Positions 43,018 through 52,186 of a stretch of DNA of 64,000 nucleotides are shown here, piece after piece. Below the pieces are notes generated by a model. The model was not told the DNA's origin and did not search any database. It saw only the letters and a program-made list of their open reading frames with translations. This DNA is from Cupriavidus plantarum (lineage in GTDB: Bacteria; Pseudomonadota; Gammaproteobacteria; Burkholderiales; Burkholderiaceae), in contig NZ_CAJPUX010000003.1 of the NCBI RefSeq assembly GCF_905397285.1, positions 557,770 through 621,769 on the forward strand. Reading direction: 5' to 3'. Position 1 is the first letter of the stretch, and the number at the start of each line of letters is the position of its first letter. Position numbers and translations under genes: made by a program.

Positions 43018-43998
43018 TCACGCGAAGAACAGCTCGGCGGCCGGGGCGGGCAGGGCGGTACCGGTCGCCTGCGCGCGCTGGAGCAGCGACCAGTAATAGC
43101 GATAGCTCGCCCGGTCGTGCAACTGCCCTTCATGGCGGATCGGCGCCCAGTTGTTGCGGTGCGCGGCAAGCAGGATTTCGCTGGCCGCGCCGATCTCCGC
43201 GTCGCTGGGCCGGAAAGCCGCGACGATCGGGGCGATCTGGCCCGGATGGATGCTCCATTTGCGCAGGTATCCGAATTCCGTGCGCGCGCGCAGCGCATCG
43301 TCGCCGGCGCGCTGCGGGTTCTGGACGTCCGTGCTCACGTTGTGCGAGGGCACCTTGCCGTGCCGATGGCAGGCGGCGGAGATCTCCAGCATCGCGCGAC
43401 GGATCAGCGGCTGCTCGAATTGCTGCGGCGAACGCATCGCCTCGCCGGGGATTGCCCCATGATGCGCGGAAACAAAATCCATCAGGCCGAACGATAAACA
43501 TTCCACCTGCACCAGCGCGGCGATGTCGAAGGCCTGTTCGAGCGCGGCATGCGTCTCGATGAGGACGTGGATCGGGATATGGCGCGCGATGCCGGCCGTG
43601 CGCGCGGCGTGGTTGACGTGGTCGGTGACGCGGGCCACCTCCACCACGTCCGTCACCTTCGGCACCACGACGTAGGCCAGCCGCGCACCGGCCGCGGCCA
43701 CGAGGATGTCGATGTCCTCGCGCCATGACGGGTGCGCCGGGTCGTGGATGCGCACGCCCACGCGGTTGAAAGCGTTTTCGGGGCTGTTGATCAGCTGCGC
43801 GCAGAGCGCCGCGTGTTCGCGTTCCTGTCCGACGGCGGCGCCGTCCTCGCAGTCGAACGTGATGTCGAACACGGGGCCAAGCTCTTGTTGCAGGCCCAGC
43901 GACTTGCGCATGAGCTTCTCGCTGCCGGCATAGTGGTCACAGACCGGCAGTTGCACCGGAATCGCTTCGCCCTGGAACAAGACCTCGGATGGATGCAC
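43018..43998 (-). CDS. HpcH/HpaI aldolase / CitE-like lyase
   Basis: A 326-aa TIM-barrel protein of the HpcH/HpaI or citrate lyase beta-subunit-like (CitE) type. Motifs: FDCEDGAAV (Glu/Asp metal ligands, about residue 50), RIHDPAHPSW, VIETHAAL-type (IHVLIETHAAL), and FGLMDFVSAHHG with the second metal Asp. Such proteins cleave CoA esters (malyl-, citramalyl-, citryl-CoA); the genuine substrate is unknown. It sits between acnA and mdh on the minus strand, which fits a role beside the TCA cycle. A terminator separates it from mdh upstream. Confidence 0.82.
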   Translation of the reverse strand: MHPSEVLFQGEAIPVQLPVCDHYAGSEKLMRKSLGLQQELGPVFDITFDCEDGAAVGQEREHAALCAQLINSPENAFNRVGVRIHDPAHPSWREDIDILVAAAGARLAYVVVPKVTDVVEVARVTDHVNHAARTAGIARHIPIHVLIETHAALEQAFDIAALVQVECLSFGLMDFVSAHHGAIPGEAMRSPQQFEQPLIRRAMLEISAACHRHGKVPSHNVSTDVQNPQRAGDDALRARTEFGYLRKWSIHPGQIAPIVAAFRPSDAEIGAASEILLAAHRNNWAPIRHEGQLHDRASYRYYWSLLQRAQATGTALPAPAAELFFA

Positions 43999-44019
43999 GT
44001 TGATCGAAAGAAAAAGAAA

Positions 44020-44086
44020 CCGTCAAAACAAAAAAACCGGGGCCCGCGCCGATTCGAGAAATCCTTGAATCGATGCGAAGCCCCGG
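44020..44086 (-). terminator. terminator downstream of mdh
   Basis: GCCCCGG/CCGGGGC and an inner GATTC/GAATC pair form a stem, and on the minus strand it is followed by TTTTTTTGTTTT. It ends the mdh transcript just before the CitE-like gene. Confidence 0.85.
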
Positions 44087-44110
44087 TCAGTCATCGGAGG
44101 CGACTGGCGA

Positions 44111-45094
44111 TCAGCCCAGCAGGTGCTGCACGCCGGCACGCTCTTCTTCGAGTTCCTTGAGCGTGATGTTGATCTTCTCCTGGCTGTAGGCGTCCACTTC
44201 GAGGCCCTTCACCACTTCGTACTTGCCGTTGACCGTGGTCACCGGGAAGCCGAACATCGTGTCTTGCGGAATACCGTAGTCGCCGTTCGACGGAATGCCC
44301 ATGGTCACCCACTTGCCGTTCGAACCCAGCACCCAGTCGCGCACGTGATCGATGGCGGCGTTGGCGGCCGAGGCCGCCGACGACAGGCCACGCGCCTCGA
44401 TGATCGCGGCGCCGCGCTTGCCAACGGTCGGCAGGAACACGTCGTTGTTCCAGGCGTGGTCGTTGATCAGTTCCTTGACGTTCTTGCCGTCAACGGTCGC
44501 GTAGCGGTAGTCGGCGTACATGGTCGGGCTGTGGTTGCCCCACACGAACAGCTTCTCGATCGCCGACACCGGCTTGCCGGTCTTGGCGGCGATCTGCGAC
44601 AGCGCGCGGTTGTGGTCCAGGCGCAGCATCGCGGTGAAGTTCTCGCGCTTCAGGTTCGGCGCGGACTTCATGGCGATGTAGGCGTTGGTGTTGGCCGGGT
44701 TGCCGACCACCAGCACCTTGACGTCGCGGCTGGCCACTTCGTCCAGGGCCTTGCCCTGCACGGTGAAGATCTGGGCGTTGGCTTCGAGCAGGTCCTTGCG
44801 TTCCATGCCCTTGCTGCGGGGACGCGCGCCCACCAGCAGTGCCACGTCGGCGTCCTTGAATGCAACCTTGGGGTCGTCGGTGATCACGACGCCGGCCAGC
44901 AGCGGGAACGCGCAGTCTTCCAGTTCCATCACGACGCCCTTGACGGCGGCCTGGGCTTGCGGAAGGTCGAGCAGTTGGAGGATGACCGGCTGGTCTTTGC
45001 CGAGCATGTCGCCGTTGGCGATGCGGAACAGCAGGGAATAGCCGATCTGGCCAGCGGCGCCGGTGACTGCGACGCGCATTGGGGCTTTAGCCAT
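44111..45094 (-). CDS. mdh: malate dehydrogenase
   Basis: A 327-aa NAD-dependent malate dehydrogenase, oxidising malate to oxaloacetate in the TCA cycle. The Rossmann motif is [18 protein letters not shown]; the substrate-binding loop is [28 protein letters not shown] and [13 protein letters not shown] carry the catalytic Asp and His. It matches the mdh type of Betaproteobacteria (related to plant cytosolic MDH). The start ATG at 45094 ([12 protein letters not shown]) is used; the longer frame to 45289 includes the intergenic region. Divergent from gntR, with the 18-bp palindrome between. Confidence 0.96.
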   Translation of the reverse strand: MAKAPMRVAVTGAAGQIGYSLLFRIANGDMLGKDQPVILQLLDLPQAQAAVKGVVMELEDCAFPLLAGVVITDDPKVAFKDADVALLVGARPRSKGMERKDLLEANAQIFTVQGKALDEVASRDVKVLVVGNPANTNAYIAMKSAPNLKRENFTAMLRLDHNRALSQIAAKTGKPVSAIEKLFVWGNHSPTMYADYRYATVDGKNVKELINDHAWNNDVFLPTVGKRGAAIIEARGLSSAASAANAAIDHVRDWVLGSNGKWVTMGIPSNGDYGIPQDTMFGFPVTTVNGKYEVVKGLEVDAYSQEKINITLKELEEERAGVQHLLG

Positions 45095-45294
45095 GAGAAA
45101 GTCTCCAAACGATGAAAAGGGGTTCGCCGCGGGGTATCGCCACAGGGGGCAGGGGGGCCGTCCGCCGACAAGGCGTAAGTCTACTACTGCTATGTGACGC
45201 GCCGCATCCCACCGGAGCACCAGAGTGACCGGCGAAGAGCGACGGCGCGGGGCTGCGCGAGTGTAGGACGGCGGCCCGGACCCTGTCAATTAAT

Positions 45295-45312
45295 ATGTCT
45301 TATATAAGACAT
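45295..45312. promoter_or_regulatory. 18-bp perfect palindrome between mdh and gntR, candidate operator
   Basis: ATGTCTTATATAAGACAT is a perfect palindrome, and a further half-site AAGACAT follows at 45313-45319. It lies in the divergent gap of mdh and gntR, 57 nt before gntR. GntR/HutC-type regulators commonly bind TGTCT-AGACA-like half-sites; the TATATAA core may also serve as a -10 element. Confidence 0.7.
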
Positions 45313-45368
45313 AAGACATTTCATAGTCTGCTGGACGCGTTTCTCGCTTTTGTGGTGAAATCCGGGCT

Positions 45369-46271
45369 ATGTCAACCCTGCCCACGTCCCTGGCCGCCGC
45401 GACCGCCAATGGCGCGCCGGACTCTGGCGCCGCTCCTGCCGGTGCCGGGACGCCGGCGTCCGCCCCGGCCGCGCCCTCCAGTGCGGCTCCGGCTTCCGCC
45501 CCGGCTTCCGCCCCGGTTTCCGCACCCGTCGCCGCGCCGCCGGCCGTTCCGCCGTCGCCCACGTTCAGTCCGCTGTACCAGCAGATCAAGGCCCTCATCA
45601 TGCAGAGCCTGCAGTCGGGCGAGTGGAAGCCGGGCGACATGATCCCGAGCGAGATGGAGCTGGCCGCGCGCTACAAGGTGAGCCAGGGCACGGTCCGCAA
45701 GGCCATCGACGAACTGGCGGCCGACAATCTGGTGGCGCGCCGCCAGGGCAAGGGCACCTTCGTCACGACCCATCACGAGGATGTGGTCAAGTTCCGCTTC
45801 CTCCGGCTGGTGCCGGACGAGGGGGAGCCGCACTACGGCGCGAGCCGGGTGCTCGAATGCAAGCGCCTGCGCGCCCCCGCGGAGATCGCGCGGCTCCTGG
45901 ACCTGCGCACGGGCGACAGCGTGGTGCAGATCCGGCGCGTGCTCACGTTCTCGGGCGAAGCGACCGTGCTGGACGAGATCTGGCTGGTCGGCGCGAGCTT
46001 CAAGGGCCTGACGGCCGAGAAGCTCACGGAATGGAAGGGGCCGATGTACGCGCTGTTCGAGGCCGAGTTCGGCACGCGCATGATCCGCGCGACCGAGAAG
46101 ATCCGCGCGGTGGCCGCCGACGACACGGCGGCCTCGCTGCTATCCGTTGCGACCGGCTCACCGTTGTTGTCGGTCGAACGGGTGTCGTTCACGTATGGCG
46201 ACCGTCCGGTGGAAGTCCGCCGGGCGCTGTATGTCACAACCCGCCACTACTATCAGAACGACCTGAGCTGA
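45369..46271 (+). CDS. GntR/HutC-family regulator (UTRA domain), likely TCA-cycle regulator
   Basis: A 300-aa regulator. Residues 1-66 are an unusual Ala/Pro/Ser-rich low-complexity stretch (GC-rich short tandem repeats in the DNA). A GntR winged helix follows (FSPLYQQIKALIMQSLQSGE at 66-85, IPSEMELAARYKVSQGTVRKA, then RRQGKGTFV), and a UTRA ligand-binding domain (about 150-290, VLTFSGEATVLDEIWL, AADDTAASLLSVATGSPLLSVERVSF). It lies divergent from mdh, with a perfect palindrome between, and just upstream of sdhCDAB. A role in controlling TCA genes is inferred from this position; the ligand is unknown. Confidence 0.82.
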   Translation: MSTLPTSLAAATANGAPDSGAAPAGAGTPASAPAAPSSAAPASAPASAPVSAPVAAPPAVPPSPTFSPLYQQIKALIMQSLQSGEWKPGDMIPSEMELAARYKVSQGTVRKAIDELAADNLVARRQGKGTFVTTHHEDVVKFRFLRLVPDEGEPHYGASRVLECKRLRAPAEIARLLDLRTGDSVVQIRRVLTFSGEATVLDEIWLVGASFKGLTAEKLTEWKGPMYALFEAEFGTRMIRATEKIRAVAADDTAASLLSVATGSPLLSVERVSFTYGDRPVEVRRALYVTTRHYYQNDLS

Positions 46272-46609
46272 TCGTGGGCCGACTCGCTGAAATGTTGAAA
46301 GACCACGCCGTTAATCCGGGATTGCCGCGGAATTTGCCGCGTTCCAACTTGGTGCGCGGCGATGTGGCGTGCGATTGTCGCGCACGCCGTGGTGGTGCGT
46401 GATAGCTGAAAATTATTGGTGCGCTGCGCAACAAAGGCGCTAAAATCATGTGGATTTGCCCCAGTGCATTCCTATGTATGCAGTGCCGTTTTGCATGAAT
46501 GCACCCGCGCGCGGGTGCCGGTCATCGTGACGCGACGACCGGCGATTCGCAAGGGGTGATGGCAGTTTCGTTCTTTGCAGTTCTTTTCTTACCGCAAATG
46601 GGGTCTCGC
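46272..46609. promoter_or_regulatory. leader and promoter region of the sdh operon
   Basis: 338 nt between gntR and sdhC. TAAAAT at 46441-46446 is a candidate -10, with TTGGTG at 46416-46421 as a weak, 19-nt spaced -35. The leader downstream is about 160 nt, long for a simple operon. A G/C-rich palindromic block (CACCCGCGCGCGGGTG, 46502-46517) lies in it. No copy of the mdh-gntR palindrome is present. Confidence 0.4.
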
Positions 46610-47020
46610 ATGGCTGAAGCCGTCAAACAAGCCAGGCCGGAGTTCCGGAACATCCATGTCGCGCAACTCGCGCGATACAGGTTGCCCTGGGCCGGCAAGG
46701 TATCCATCCTGCATCGCGTGAGCGGTGCATTGATGTTCCTCCTCCTTCCGTTCGTTCTCTTCCTGTTCGAGGCGAGCGTCACGTCCGAAATCAGCTTCGC
46801 CCGCTTCTCGAGCCTGCTGTCCAACGGTTTCGTCAAGCTCGTCGTGCTGGCCCTGATCTGGGGTTACCTGCATCACTTCTGTGCCGGTATCCGCTTCCTG
46901 CTGCTCGATCTGCACGTGGGCGTGTCCAAGCCCGCTTCCGGCAAGTCTGCCATCACCGTGCTCGTCGTCAGCCTGCTGCTTACCCTGATTTTCGGGCTGA
47001 AGCTTTTCGGCCTGTTCTGA
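46610..47020 (+). CDS. sdhC: succinate dehydrogenase cytochrome b556 subunit SdhC
   Basis: A 136-aa inner-membrane subunit, anchoring complex II and binding haem b and ubiquinone. The family opening RPEFRNIHVAQLARYRLPWAGKVSILHRVSGALMF includes the Ser/Arg quinone residues and a histidine; the haem-ligand His lies in YLHHFCAGIRFLLLDLH at about residue 85. Three transmembrane segments are present. I use the ATG at 46610 (MAEAVKQARPEF), which starts conserved sequence; the longer frame from 46499 includes a weakly conserved leader. First gene of sdhCDAB-sdhE-gltA. Confidence 0.92.
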   Translation: MAEAVKQARPEFRNIHVAQLARYRLPWAGKVSILHRVSGALMFLLLPFVLFLFEASVTSEISFARFSSLLSNGFVKLVVLALIWGYLHHFCAGIRFLLLDLHVGVSKPASGKSAITVLVVSLLLTLIFGLKLFGLF

Positions 47021-47033
47021 GGAGAGTATTCAA

Positions 47034-47399
47034 GTGGCAAATAACAATATCGGTCCCAAGCGCCTCGTCGTCGGCGCGCACTACGGTATCAAGGACTGGC
47101 TCGCGCAGCGCGTGACTGCGGTGATCATGGTGGTGTTCACCGTGGTCCTGGCCATCGCCTTTCTCGCCTTTGGCAACCCCACGTATGAAGGCTGGGCAGG
47201 TCTCTTCGCCAACCAGTGGATGAAGATCCTGACTTTCCTGACCATCCTCTCGCTGCTTTATCACGCCTGGATCGGCGTGCGCGACATCTGGATGGATTAC
47301 GTCAAGCCGATGGCCGTGCGCCTCGTGCTGCAAGTACTAACGATTCTGTGGCTCGTCGGTTGCGCGGGCTACGCTGCTCAGATTCTCTGGAGGGTGTAA
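47034..47399 (+). CDS. sdhD: succinate dehydrogenase membrane anchor SdhD
   Basis: A 121-aa three-helix membrane subunit that completes the haem and quinone site of complex II. GAHYGIKDWLAQRVTAV opens it, and LLYHAWIGVRDIWMDYVKP carries the candidate haem-ligand His and quinone-pocket Asp. GTG start at 47034, 13 nt after sdhC, with GAGGAG upstream, and sdhA begins 3 nt after it. The cluster is co-transcribed. Confidence 0.91.
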   Translation: MANNNIGPKRLVVGAHYGIKDWLAQRVTAVIMVVFTVVLAIAFLAFGNPTYEGWAGLFANQWMKILTFLTILSLLYHAWIGVRDIWMDYVKPMAVRLVLQVLTILWLVGCAGYAAQILWRV

Positions 47400-47402
47400 T
47401 AA

Positions 47403-49181
47403 ATGGTCGCAGTCAAGACTGGATTGCCGCGTCGTCGATTTGACGTGGTCATCGTCGGGGCGGGCGGCGCCGGGATGCGCGCATCCCTCCAGCTCGCGGA
47501 AGCCGGCCTGAACGTGGCCGTGCTGTCCAAGGTTTTCCCCACGCGCTCGCACACCGTGGCCGCGCAGGGCGGTATCGGCGCCTCGCTCGGCAACATGAGC
47601 GAGGACAACTGGCACTATCACTTCTACGACACCATCAAGGGTTCCGACTGGCTCGGCGACCAGGATGCGATCGAGTTCATGTGCCGGGAAGCGCCGAAGG
47701 TCGTGTACGAGCTCGAACACTTCGGCATGCCGTTCGACCGCAATGCCGATGGCACGATCTACCAGCGTCCGTTCGGCGGCCACACGGCCAACTACGGCGA
47801 GAAGCCCGTGCAGCGCGCCTGCGCCGCGGCCGACCGTACCGGCCACGCGCTGCTGCACACGCTGTACCAGCGTAACGTTCGCGCGAAGACCCACTTCTTC
47901 GTCGAATGGATGGCGCTGGACCTGATCCGCGACCAGGACGGCGACGTGCTGGGCGTGACCGCGCTGGAAATGGAAACGGGCGAAGTCTATATCCTCGAAG
48001 CCAAGACCACGCTGTTCGCCACGGGCGGTGCCGGCCGTATCTACGCCGCATCGACCAACGCCTTCATCAACACCGGTGACGGCCTGGGTATGGCCGCTCG
48101 CGCCGGCGTGCCGCTCGAGGACATGGAGTTCTGGCAGTTCCACCCGACCGGCGTGGCCGGCGCGGGCGTGCTGATCACCGAAGGCGTGCGCGGCGAAGGC
48201 GGTATCCTGCGTAACAAGGACGGCGAGCGCTTCATGGAGCGTTACGCGCCGACGCTGAAGGATCTGGCGCCGCGTGACTTCGTGTCGCGCTCGATGGACC
48301 AGGAAATCAAGGAGGGCCGCGGCTGCGGTCCGAACGGCGACTACGTGCTGCTGGACCTGACGCACGTCGGTGCCGAGACCATCATGAAGCGCCTGCCGTC
48401 GATCCGCGAAATCGGCATGAAGTTCGCCAACGTGGACGCGATCAAGGAACCGATCCCCGTCGTGCCGACCATCCACTACCAGATGGGTGGTATCCCGACG
48501 AACTACCACGGTCAGGTGGTGGTGCCGAAGAACGGCAACCCCAACGAAGTGGTCAACGGTTTCTACGCGATCGGCGAATGCTCGTGCGTGTCCGTGCACG
48601 GCGCGAACCGCCTGGGCACGAACTCGCTGCTCGACCTCGTGGTGTTCGGCCGTGCCGCCGGCAACCACATCGTCGCCAGCGCGCTCAAGCAGAAGGAACA
48701 CAAGCCGCTGCCGGCCGATGCCGCCGACCTCGCGATGTCGCGCCTGGCCAAGCTGCAGGCGACGTCGTCGGGCGAGTACACGCAGGATGTGGCAAACGAC
48801 ATCCGCCGCAACATGCAGTCGCACGCGGGCGTGTTCCGTACGCAGAAGCTGATGGACGAAGGTGTCGAGCGCATCCTCGAAGTGGCGGAACGTGCCGACA
48901 ACATCCACCTGAAGGACAAATCGAAGGTCTTCAACACCGCGCTGGTGGAAGCCCTCGAAGTGGCCAACCTGGTGGAAGTGGCCAAGGCCACGATGATTTC
49001 GGCCGCGGCACGCAAGGAATCGCGCGGTGCGCACGCGCACAGCGACTTCCCGAACCGCGACGACCAGAACTGGCTGAAGCACACGCTGTTCTACAGCGAA
49101 GGCAATCGCCTCGACTACAAGCCGGTGAAGATGGAACCCCTCACGGTGGAATCCGTTCCGCCGAAGGCGCGTACCTTCTGA
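47403..49181 (+). CDS. sdhA: succinate dehydrogenase flavoprotein subunit SdhA
   Basis: A 592-aa flavoprotein that oxidises succinate to fumarate. GGAGMRASLQLAEAGLNVAVL is the FAD Rossmann motif. FPTRSHTVAAQGGIGASLGN carries the His that binds FAD covalently. The active-site residues lie in QFHPTG and RMSYRELRDFV-like segments, and HGANRLGTNSLLDLVVFG contains the succinate-contact Arg. It has the normal length. ATG at 47403 lies 3 nt after the sdhD stop, with GGAGG upstream. Electrons pass to SdhB. Confidence 0.96.
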   Translation: MVAVKTGLPRRRFDVVIVGAGGAGMRASLQLAEAGLNVAVLSKVFPTRSHTVAAQGGIGASLGNMSEDNWHYHFYDTIKGSDWLGDQDAIEFMCREAPKVVYELEHFGMPFDRNADGTIYQRPFGGHTANYGEKPVQRACAAADRTGHALLHTLYQRNVRAKTHFFVEWMALDLIRDQDGDVLGVTALEMETGEVYILEAKTTLFATGGAGRIYAASTNAFINTGDGLGMAARAGVPLEDMEFWQFHPTGVAGAGVLITEGVRGEGGILRNKDGERFMERYAPTLKDLAPRDFVSRSMDQEIKEGRGCGPNGDYVLLDLTHVGAETIMKRLPSIREIGMKFANVDAIKEPIPVVPTIHYQMGGIPTNYHGQVVVPKNGNPNEVVNGFYAIGECSCVSVHGANRLGTNSLLDLVVFGRAAGNHIVASALKQKEHKPLPADAADLAMSRLAKLQATSSGEYTQDVANDIRRNMQSHAGVFRTQKLMDEGVERILEVAERADNIHLKDKSKVFNTALVEALEVANLVEVAKATMISAAARKESRGAHAHSDFPNRDDQNWLKHTLFYSEGNRLDYKPVKMEPLTVESVPPKARTF

Positions 49182-49215
49182 GCACCGCATCGTAGAGAAA
49201 ACAGGACCCACAGAA

Positions 49216-49917
49216 ATGAAGCGTATTTTCGAAGTCTACCGCTACGATCCGGACAAGGATGCCGCCCCGCGCATGCAGACCTACGAGGTCGAGCTGGACG
49301 GTCACGAGCGCATGCTGCTGGACGCGCTGGTCAAGCTGAAGAAGCTGGACGAGACCATCTCGTTCCGCCGTTCGTGCCGTGAAGGCGTGTGCGGTTCGGA
49401 CGCGATGAACATCAACGGCAAGAACGGCCTGGCCTGCCTGACGAACCTGCGCGAGCTGCCGGACCGCATCGTGCTGCGTCCGCTGCCTGGCCTGCCCGTC
49501 GTGCGCGACCTGATCGTCGACATGACGCAGTTCTTCAAGCAGTACAACTCGATCAAGCCGTTCCTGATCAACGACGAGCCGCCGCCCGAGAAGGAGCGTC
49601 TGCAGTCGCCGCAGGAACGCGACGAGCTGGACGGCCTGTACGAGTGCATTCTGTGCGCGAGCTGCTCGACGTCGTGCCCGTCGTTCTGGTGGAATCCGGA
49701 CAAGTTCGTCGGCCCGGCCGGCCTGCTGCAAGCCTATCGCTTTATCGCGGACAGCCGCGACCAGGCGACCGGCGAGCGTCTGGACAACCTGAACGACCCG
49801 TATCGCCTGTTCCGCTGCCATAGCATCATGAACTGCGTCGATGTGTGCCCGAAGGGTCTGAACCCGACGAAGGCCATCGGCAAGATCAAGGAACTGATGG
49901 TTCGCCGCGCGGTGTAA
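49216..49917 (+). CDS. sdhB: succinate dehydrogenase iron-sulfur subunit SdhB
   Basis: A 233-aa iron-sulfur subunit. The [2Fe-2S] cysteines lie in RSCREGVCGSDAMNINGKN and GLAC, the [4Fe-4S] cysteines in CILCASCSTSCPS, and the [3Fe-4S] cysteines in CHSIMNCVDVCPKGLNP. It carries electrons from SdhA to the quinone site in SdhCD. The sequence is full-length, and all cluster ligands are intact. ATG at 49216, 34 nt after sdhA. Confidence 0.96.
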   Translation: MKRIFEVYRYDPDKDAAPRMQTYEVELDGHERMLLDALVKLKKLDETISFRRSCREGVCGSDAMNINGKNGLACLTNLRELPDRIVLRPLPGLPVVRDLIVDMTQFFKQYNSIKPFLINDEPPPEKERLQSPQERDELDGLYECILCASCSTSCPSFWWNPDKFVGPAGLLQAYRFIADSRDQATGERLDNLNDPYRLFRCHSIMNCVDVCPKGLNPTKAIGKIKELMVRRAV

Positions 49918-49975
49918 GCGGGTGTAAAGCGGCCGTGGCGGAAGCGGTCTACACTGTCTTTCGCCACACCGCTCC

Positions 49976-50040
49976 CGCGTAGTGAGCGTCGTAGCAGCGT
50001 AGTAGAAGCGTAGTTTTAGCGAAGTAACGAAGCAGTAAGC
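49976..50040. repeat. low-complexity AGCGTAGT-like repeats between sdhB and sdhE
   Basis: Degenerate repeats of GCGTAGT/AGCGAAGT (CGTAGTGAGCGTCGTAGCAG and on) in the 182-nt gap between sdhB and sdhE. They look like replication slippage; no gene or strong hairpin is seen in the gap. Confidence 0.5.
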
Positions 50041-50099
50041 GGTGTGCAAGCCTCGGGGGTTATCGTCGGGGTTCGCGCGCCGCAGCATGAAGGCTGACC

Positions 50100-50381
50100 A
50101 TGAGTCTTTCCACCACTTTCTCCCATCAGGCTGACCCGCACAAGCGCGCGCGGCTTCGCTGGCGTGCCCGCCGCGGCCTACTGGAGAACGACATCATCGT
50201 CGAGCGATTCTTCAACCGTTACGAGGAAACCCTGTCCGACGAGGACGTGGCGGCACTCTCCGAGCTCTTCGAGCTCAGCGACAACGAGTTGATGGACCTG
50301 CTGCTTGCCCGCAAGGAGCTTGACGGTGAGCTCGACACGCCCCCGATGCAACGGGTGATTGGCCTGTTGCGTTCGGTCTGA
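50100..50381 (+). CDS. sdhE: succinate dehydrogenase assembly factor 2 (SdhE/YgfY-type)
   Basis: A 93-aa helical protein that helps attach FAD covalently to SdhA. The RG-x-x-E motif is [15 protein letters not shown] at about residue 24; the family pattern continues with [29 protein letters not shown]. Start ATG at 50100. It lies between sdhB and gltA in the operon, an expected place in Betaproteobacteria. Confidence 0.92.
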   Translation: MSLSTTFSHQADPHKRARLRWRARRGLLENDIIVERFFNRYEETLSDEDVAALSELFELSDNELMDLLLARKELDGELDTPPMQRVIGLLRSV

Positions 50382-50422
50382 GTTTGGTCAACATATTATT
50401 CACAGCATTTGAAGGAACCGAC

Positions 50423-51724
50423 ATGACGCCGTCCGATGTGAAAGCCACGCTATCGTTTTCCGATGGTTCCCCCAGCGTTGAGCTGCCGATCTACAAGGGT
50501 ACGGTTGGCCCGGACGTGATCGACATTCGCAAACTGTACGGTCAGACCGGCAAGTTCACCTACGACCCGGGGTTCATGTCGACCGCTTCCTGCAACTCGA
50601 AGATCACCTACATCGACGGTGACAAGGGCGAGCTGCTGTACCGCGGCTACCCGATCGAGCAGCTCGCGCAGAAGTGCGACCACCTCGAAACCTGTTACCT
50701 GCTGCTGAAGGGCGAACTGCCGAACGCCAAGCAGAAGGAAGAGTTCGTGGGCAACGTCATGAACCACACGATGGTTCACGAGCAGCTGCAATTCTTCATG
50801 CGCGGCTTCCGCCGCGACGCCCACCCGATGGCCGTGCTGACGGGCCTGGTTGGCGCCATGAGCGCGTTCTACCACGACGCGATGGACATCGACGATCCGC
50901 ACCAGCGCGAGATCTCGGCCATCCGCCTGATCGCCAAGATGCCGACGCTGGTCGCCATGGCGTACAAGTACAACATCGGCCAGCCGTACATCTACCCGCA
51001 GAACGACCTGTCCTACTCCGGTAACTTCATGCGCATGATGTTCGGCACGCCGTGCGCGCCGTATCACGTGAACCCGGTGCTCGAGCGCGCGCTCGACCGC
51101 ATCTTCATCCTGCACGCCGACCACGAGCAGAACGCGTCGACCTCGACCGTCCGTCTGGCCGGTTCGTCGGGCACGAACCCGTTTGCCGCCATCGCCGCTG
51201 GCGTGGCCTGCCTCTGGGGCCCGGCCCACGGTGGCGCGAACGAAGCCGCGCTCAAGATGCTGGAAGAAATCGGCAGCGTGGACAACATCAACGAGTTCAT
51301 CAAGCAGGTCAAGGACAAGAACTCGGGCGTGCGCCTGATGGGCTTTGGCCACCGCGTGTACAAGAACTACGACCCGCGCGCCAAGCTGATGCGCGAAACC
51401 TGCCACGAAGTGCTGAACGAGCTGGGCCTGCACAACGACCCGCTGTTCAAGCTGGCGATGGAGCTCGAGAAGATCGCGCTGGAAGACGAATACTTCGTGA
51501 GCCGCAAGCTGTACCCGAACGTGGACTTCTACTCGGGTATCGTGCAGCGCGCGCTGGGTATCCCGACCTCGCTGTTCACCTGCATCTTCGCCCTGGCGCG
51601 CACGCCGGGCTGGATCTCGCAGTGGGAAGAAATGATCACCGATCCCGAGTACAAGATCGGCCGTCCGCGCCAGCTGTTCAACGGCGCCTCGAGCCGCGAC
51701 GTGCCGGACATGGCCAAGCGCTGA
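50423..51724 (+). CDS. gltA: citrate synthase
   Basis: A 433-aa hexameric-type citrate synthase that condenses acetyl-CoA and oxaloacetate. The catalytic His/Asp triad is visible in [28 protein letters not shown] and NVDFYSGIV. The N-terminal domain ([26 protein letters not shown]) is of the type-II, NADH-sensitive enzyme of Gram-negative bacteria. ATG at 50423 has GAAGGA upstream. The frame from 50384 is longer but unconserved. The gene ends at a strong terminator. Confidence 0.96.
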   Translation: MTPSDVKATLSFSDGSPSVELPIYKGTVGPDVIDIRKLYGQTGKFTYDPGFMSTASCNSKITYIDGDKGELLYRGYPIEQLAQKCDHLETCYLLLKGELPNAKQKEEFVGNVMNHTMVHEQLQFFMRGFRRDAHPMAVLTGLVGAMSAFYHDAMDIDDPHQREISAIRLIAKMPTLVAMAYKYNIGQPYIYPQNDLSYSGNFMRMMFGTPCAPYHVNPVLERALDRIFILHADHEQNASTSTVRLAGSSGTNPFAAIAAGVACLWGPAHGGANEAALKMLEEIGSVDNINEFIKQVKDKNSGVRLMGFGHRVYKNYDPRAKLMRETCHEVLNELGLHNDPLFKLAMELEKIALEDEYFVSRKLYPNVDFYSGIVQRALGIPTSLFTCIFALARTPGWISQWEEMITDPEYKIGRPRQLFNGASSRDVPDMAKR

Positions 51725-51746
51725 TCGGATTTTCCGGCATGAAGAA

Positions 51747-51774
51747 GCCCCGACTACGGTCGGGGCTTTTTTTT
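51747..51774 (+). terminator. intrinsic terminator after gltA
   Basis: GCCCCGAC-TACG-GTCGGGGC followed by eight T residues, 22 nt past the gltA stop codon. Confidence 0.95.
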
Positions 51775-52186
51775 GGTCCGAACCGGTTGCGACAGGTCGG
51801 GGGCGTTAGCGCAATTAAATGCGCACCACAATCGTGATATGCCGATTCTGCGCCTTATTGTGCCGTTCAAAGGTTGCAATCGTCGGCATTTATTGTGCAA
51901 ATTTCCCAGAAGCTGGGAATCTTTGCTTCAAGGCGGTGCAACTTCTCCCTATAATGGCGACTTGCTTCGCCGATGGCAGCCGGGCCACCCTTCCGGATCC
52001 TGACCTTGCGGCCTGGCGGGGCAGGCGACGCGCTTGCCAGCAACCACCGCACCACGCCGGGCCGCGCATCTCCACGCTTCGTGGCTGGCCCTTGCAGGCC
52101 CTCGCAGGCCATATCCCCTTTCGCGTGCGCGGGTCATTCGACCCTGTCCGGTGGATCCATACATACCCAGAACAGAGGAGCTCCTG
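51775..52186. promoter_or_regulatory. promoter/leader region of livJ with inverted repeat
   Basis: 412 nt with no gene seen. TATAAT at 51950-51955 is a good -10; an upstream -35 is weak (TTCAAG at 17-nt spacing). The inverted repeat TTCCCAG-AAG-CTGGGAA (51903-51919) lies 30 nt upstream of it and could bind a repressor or activator. The mRNA leader would be about 220 nt, long for a binding-protein gene. Confidence 0.5.

Noticed and set aside
47337..49211. 624-codon frame antisense to sdhA
   Set aside because: Shadow of the certain sdhA gene; no motif, no ribosome binding site.
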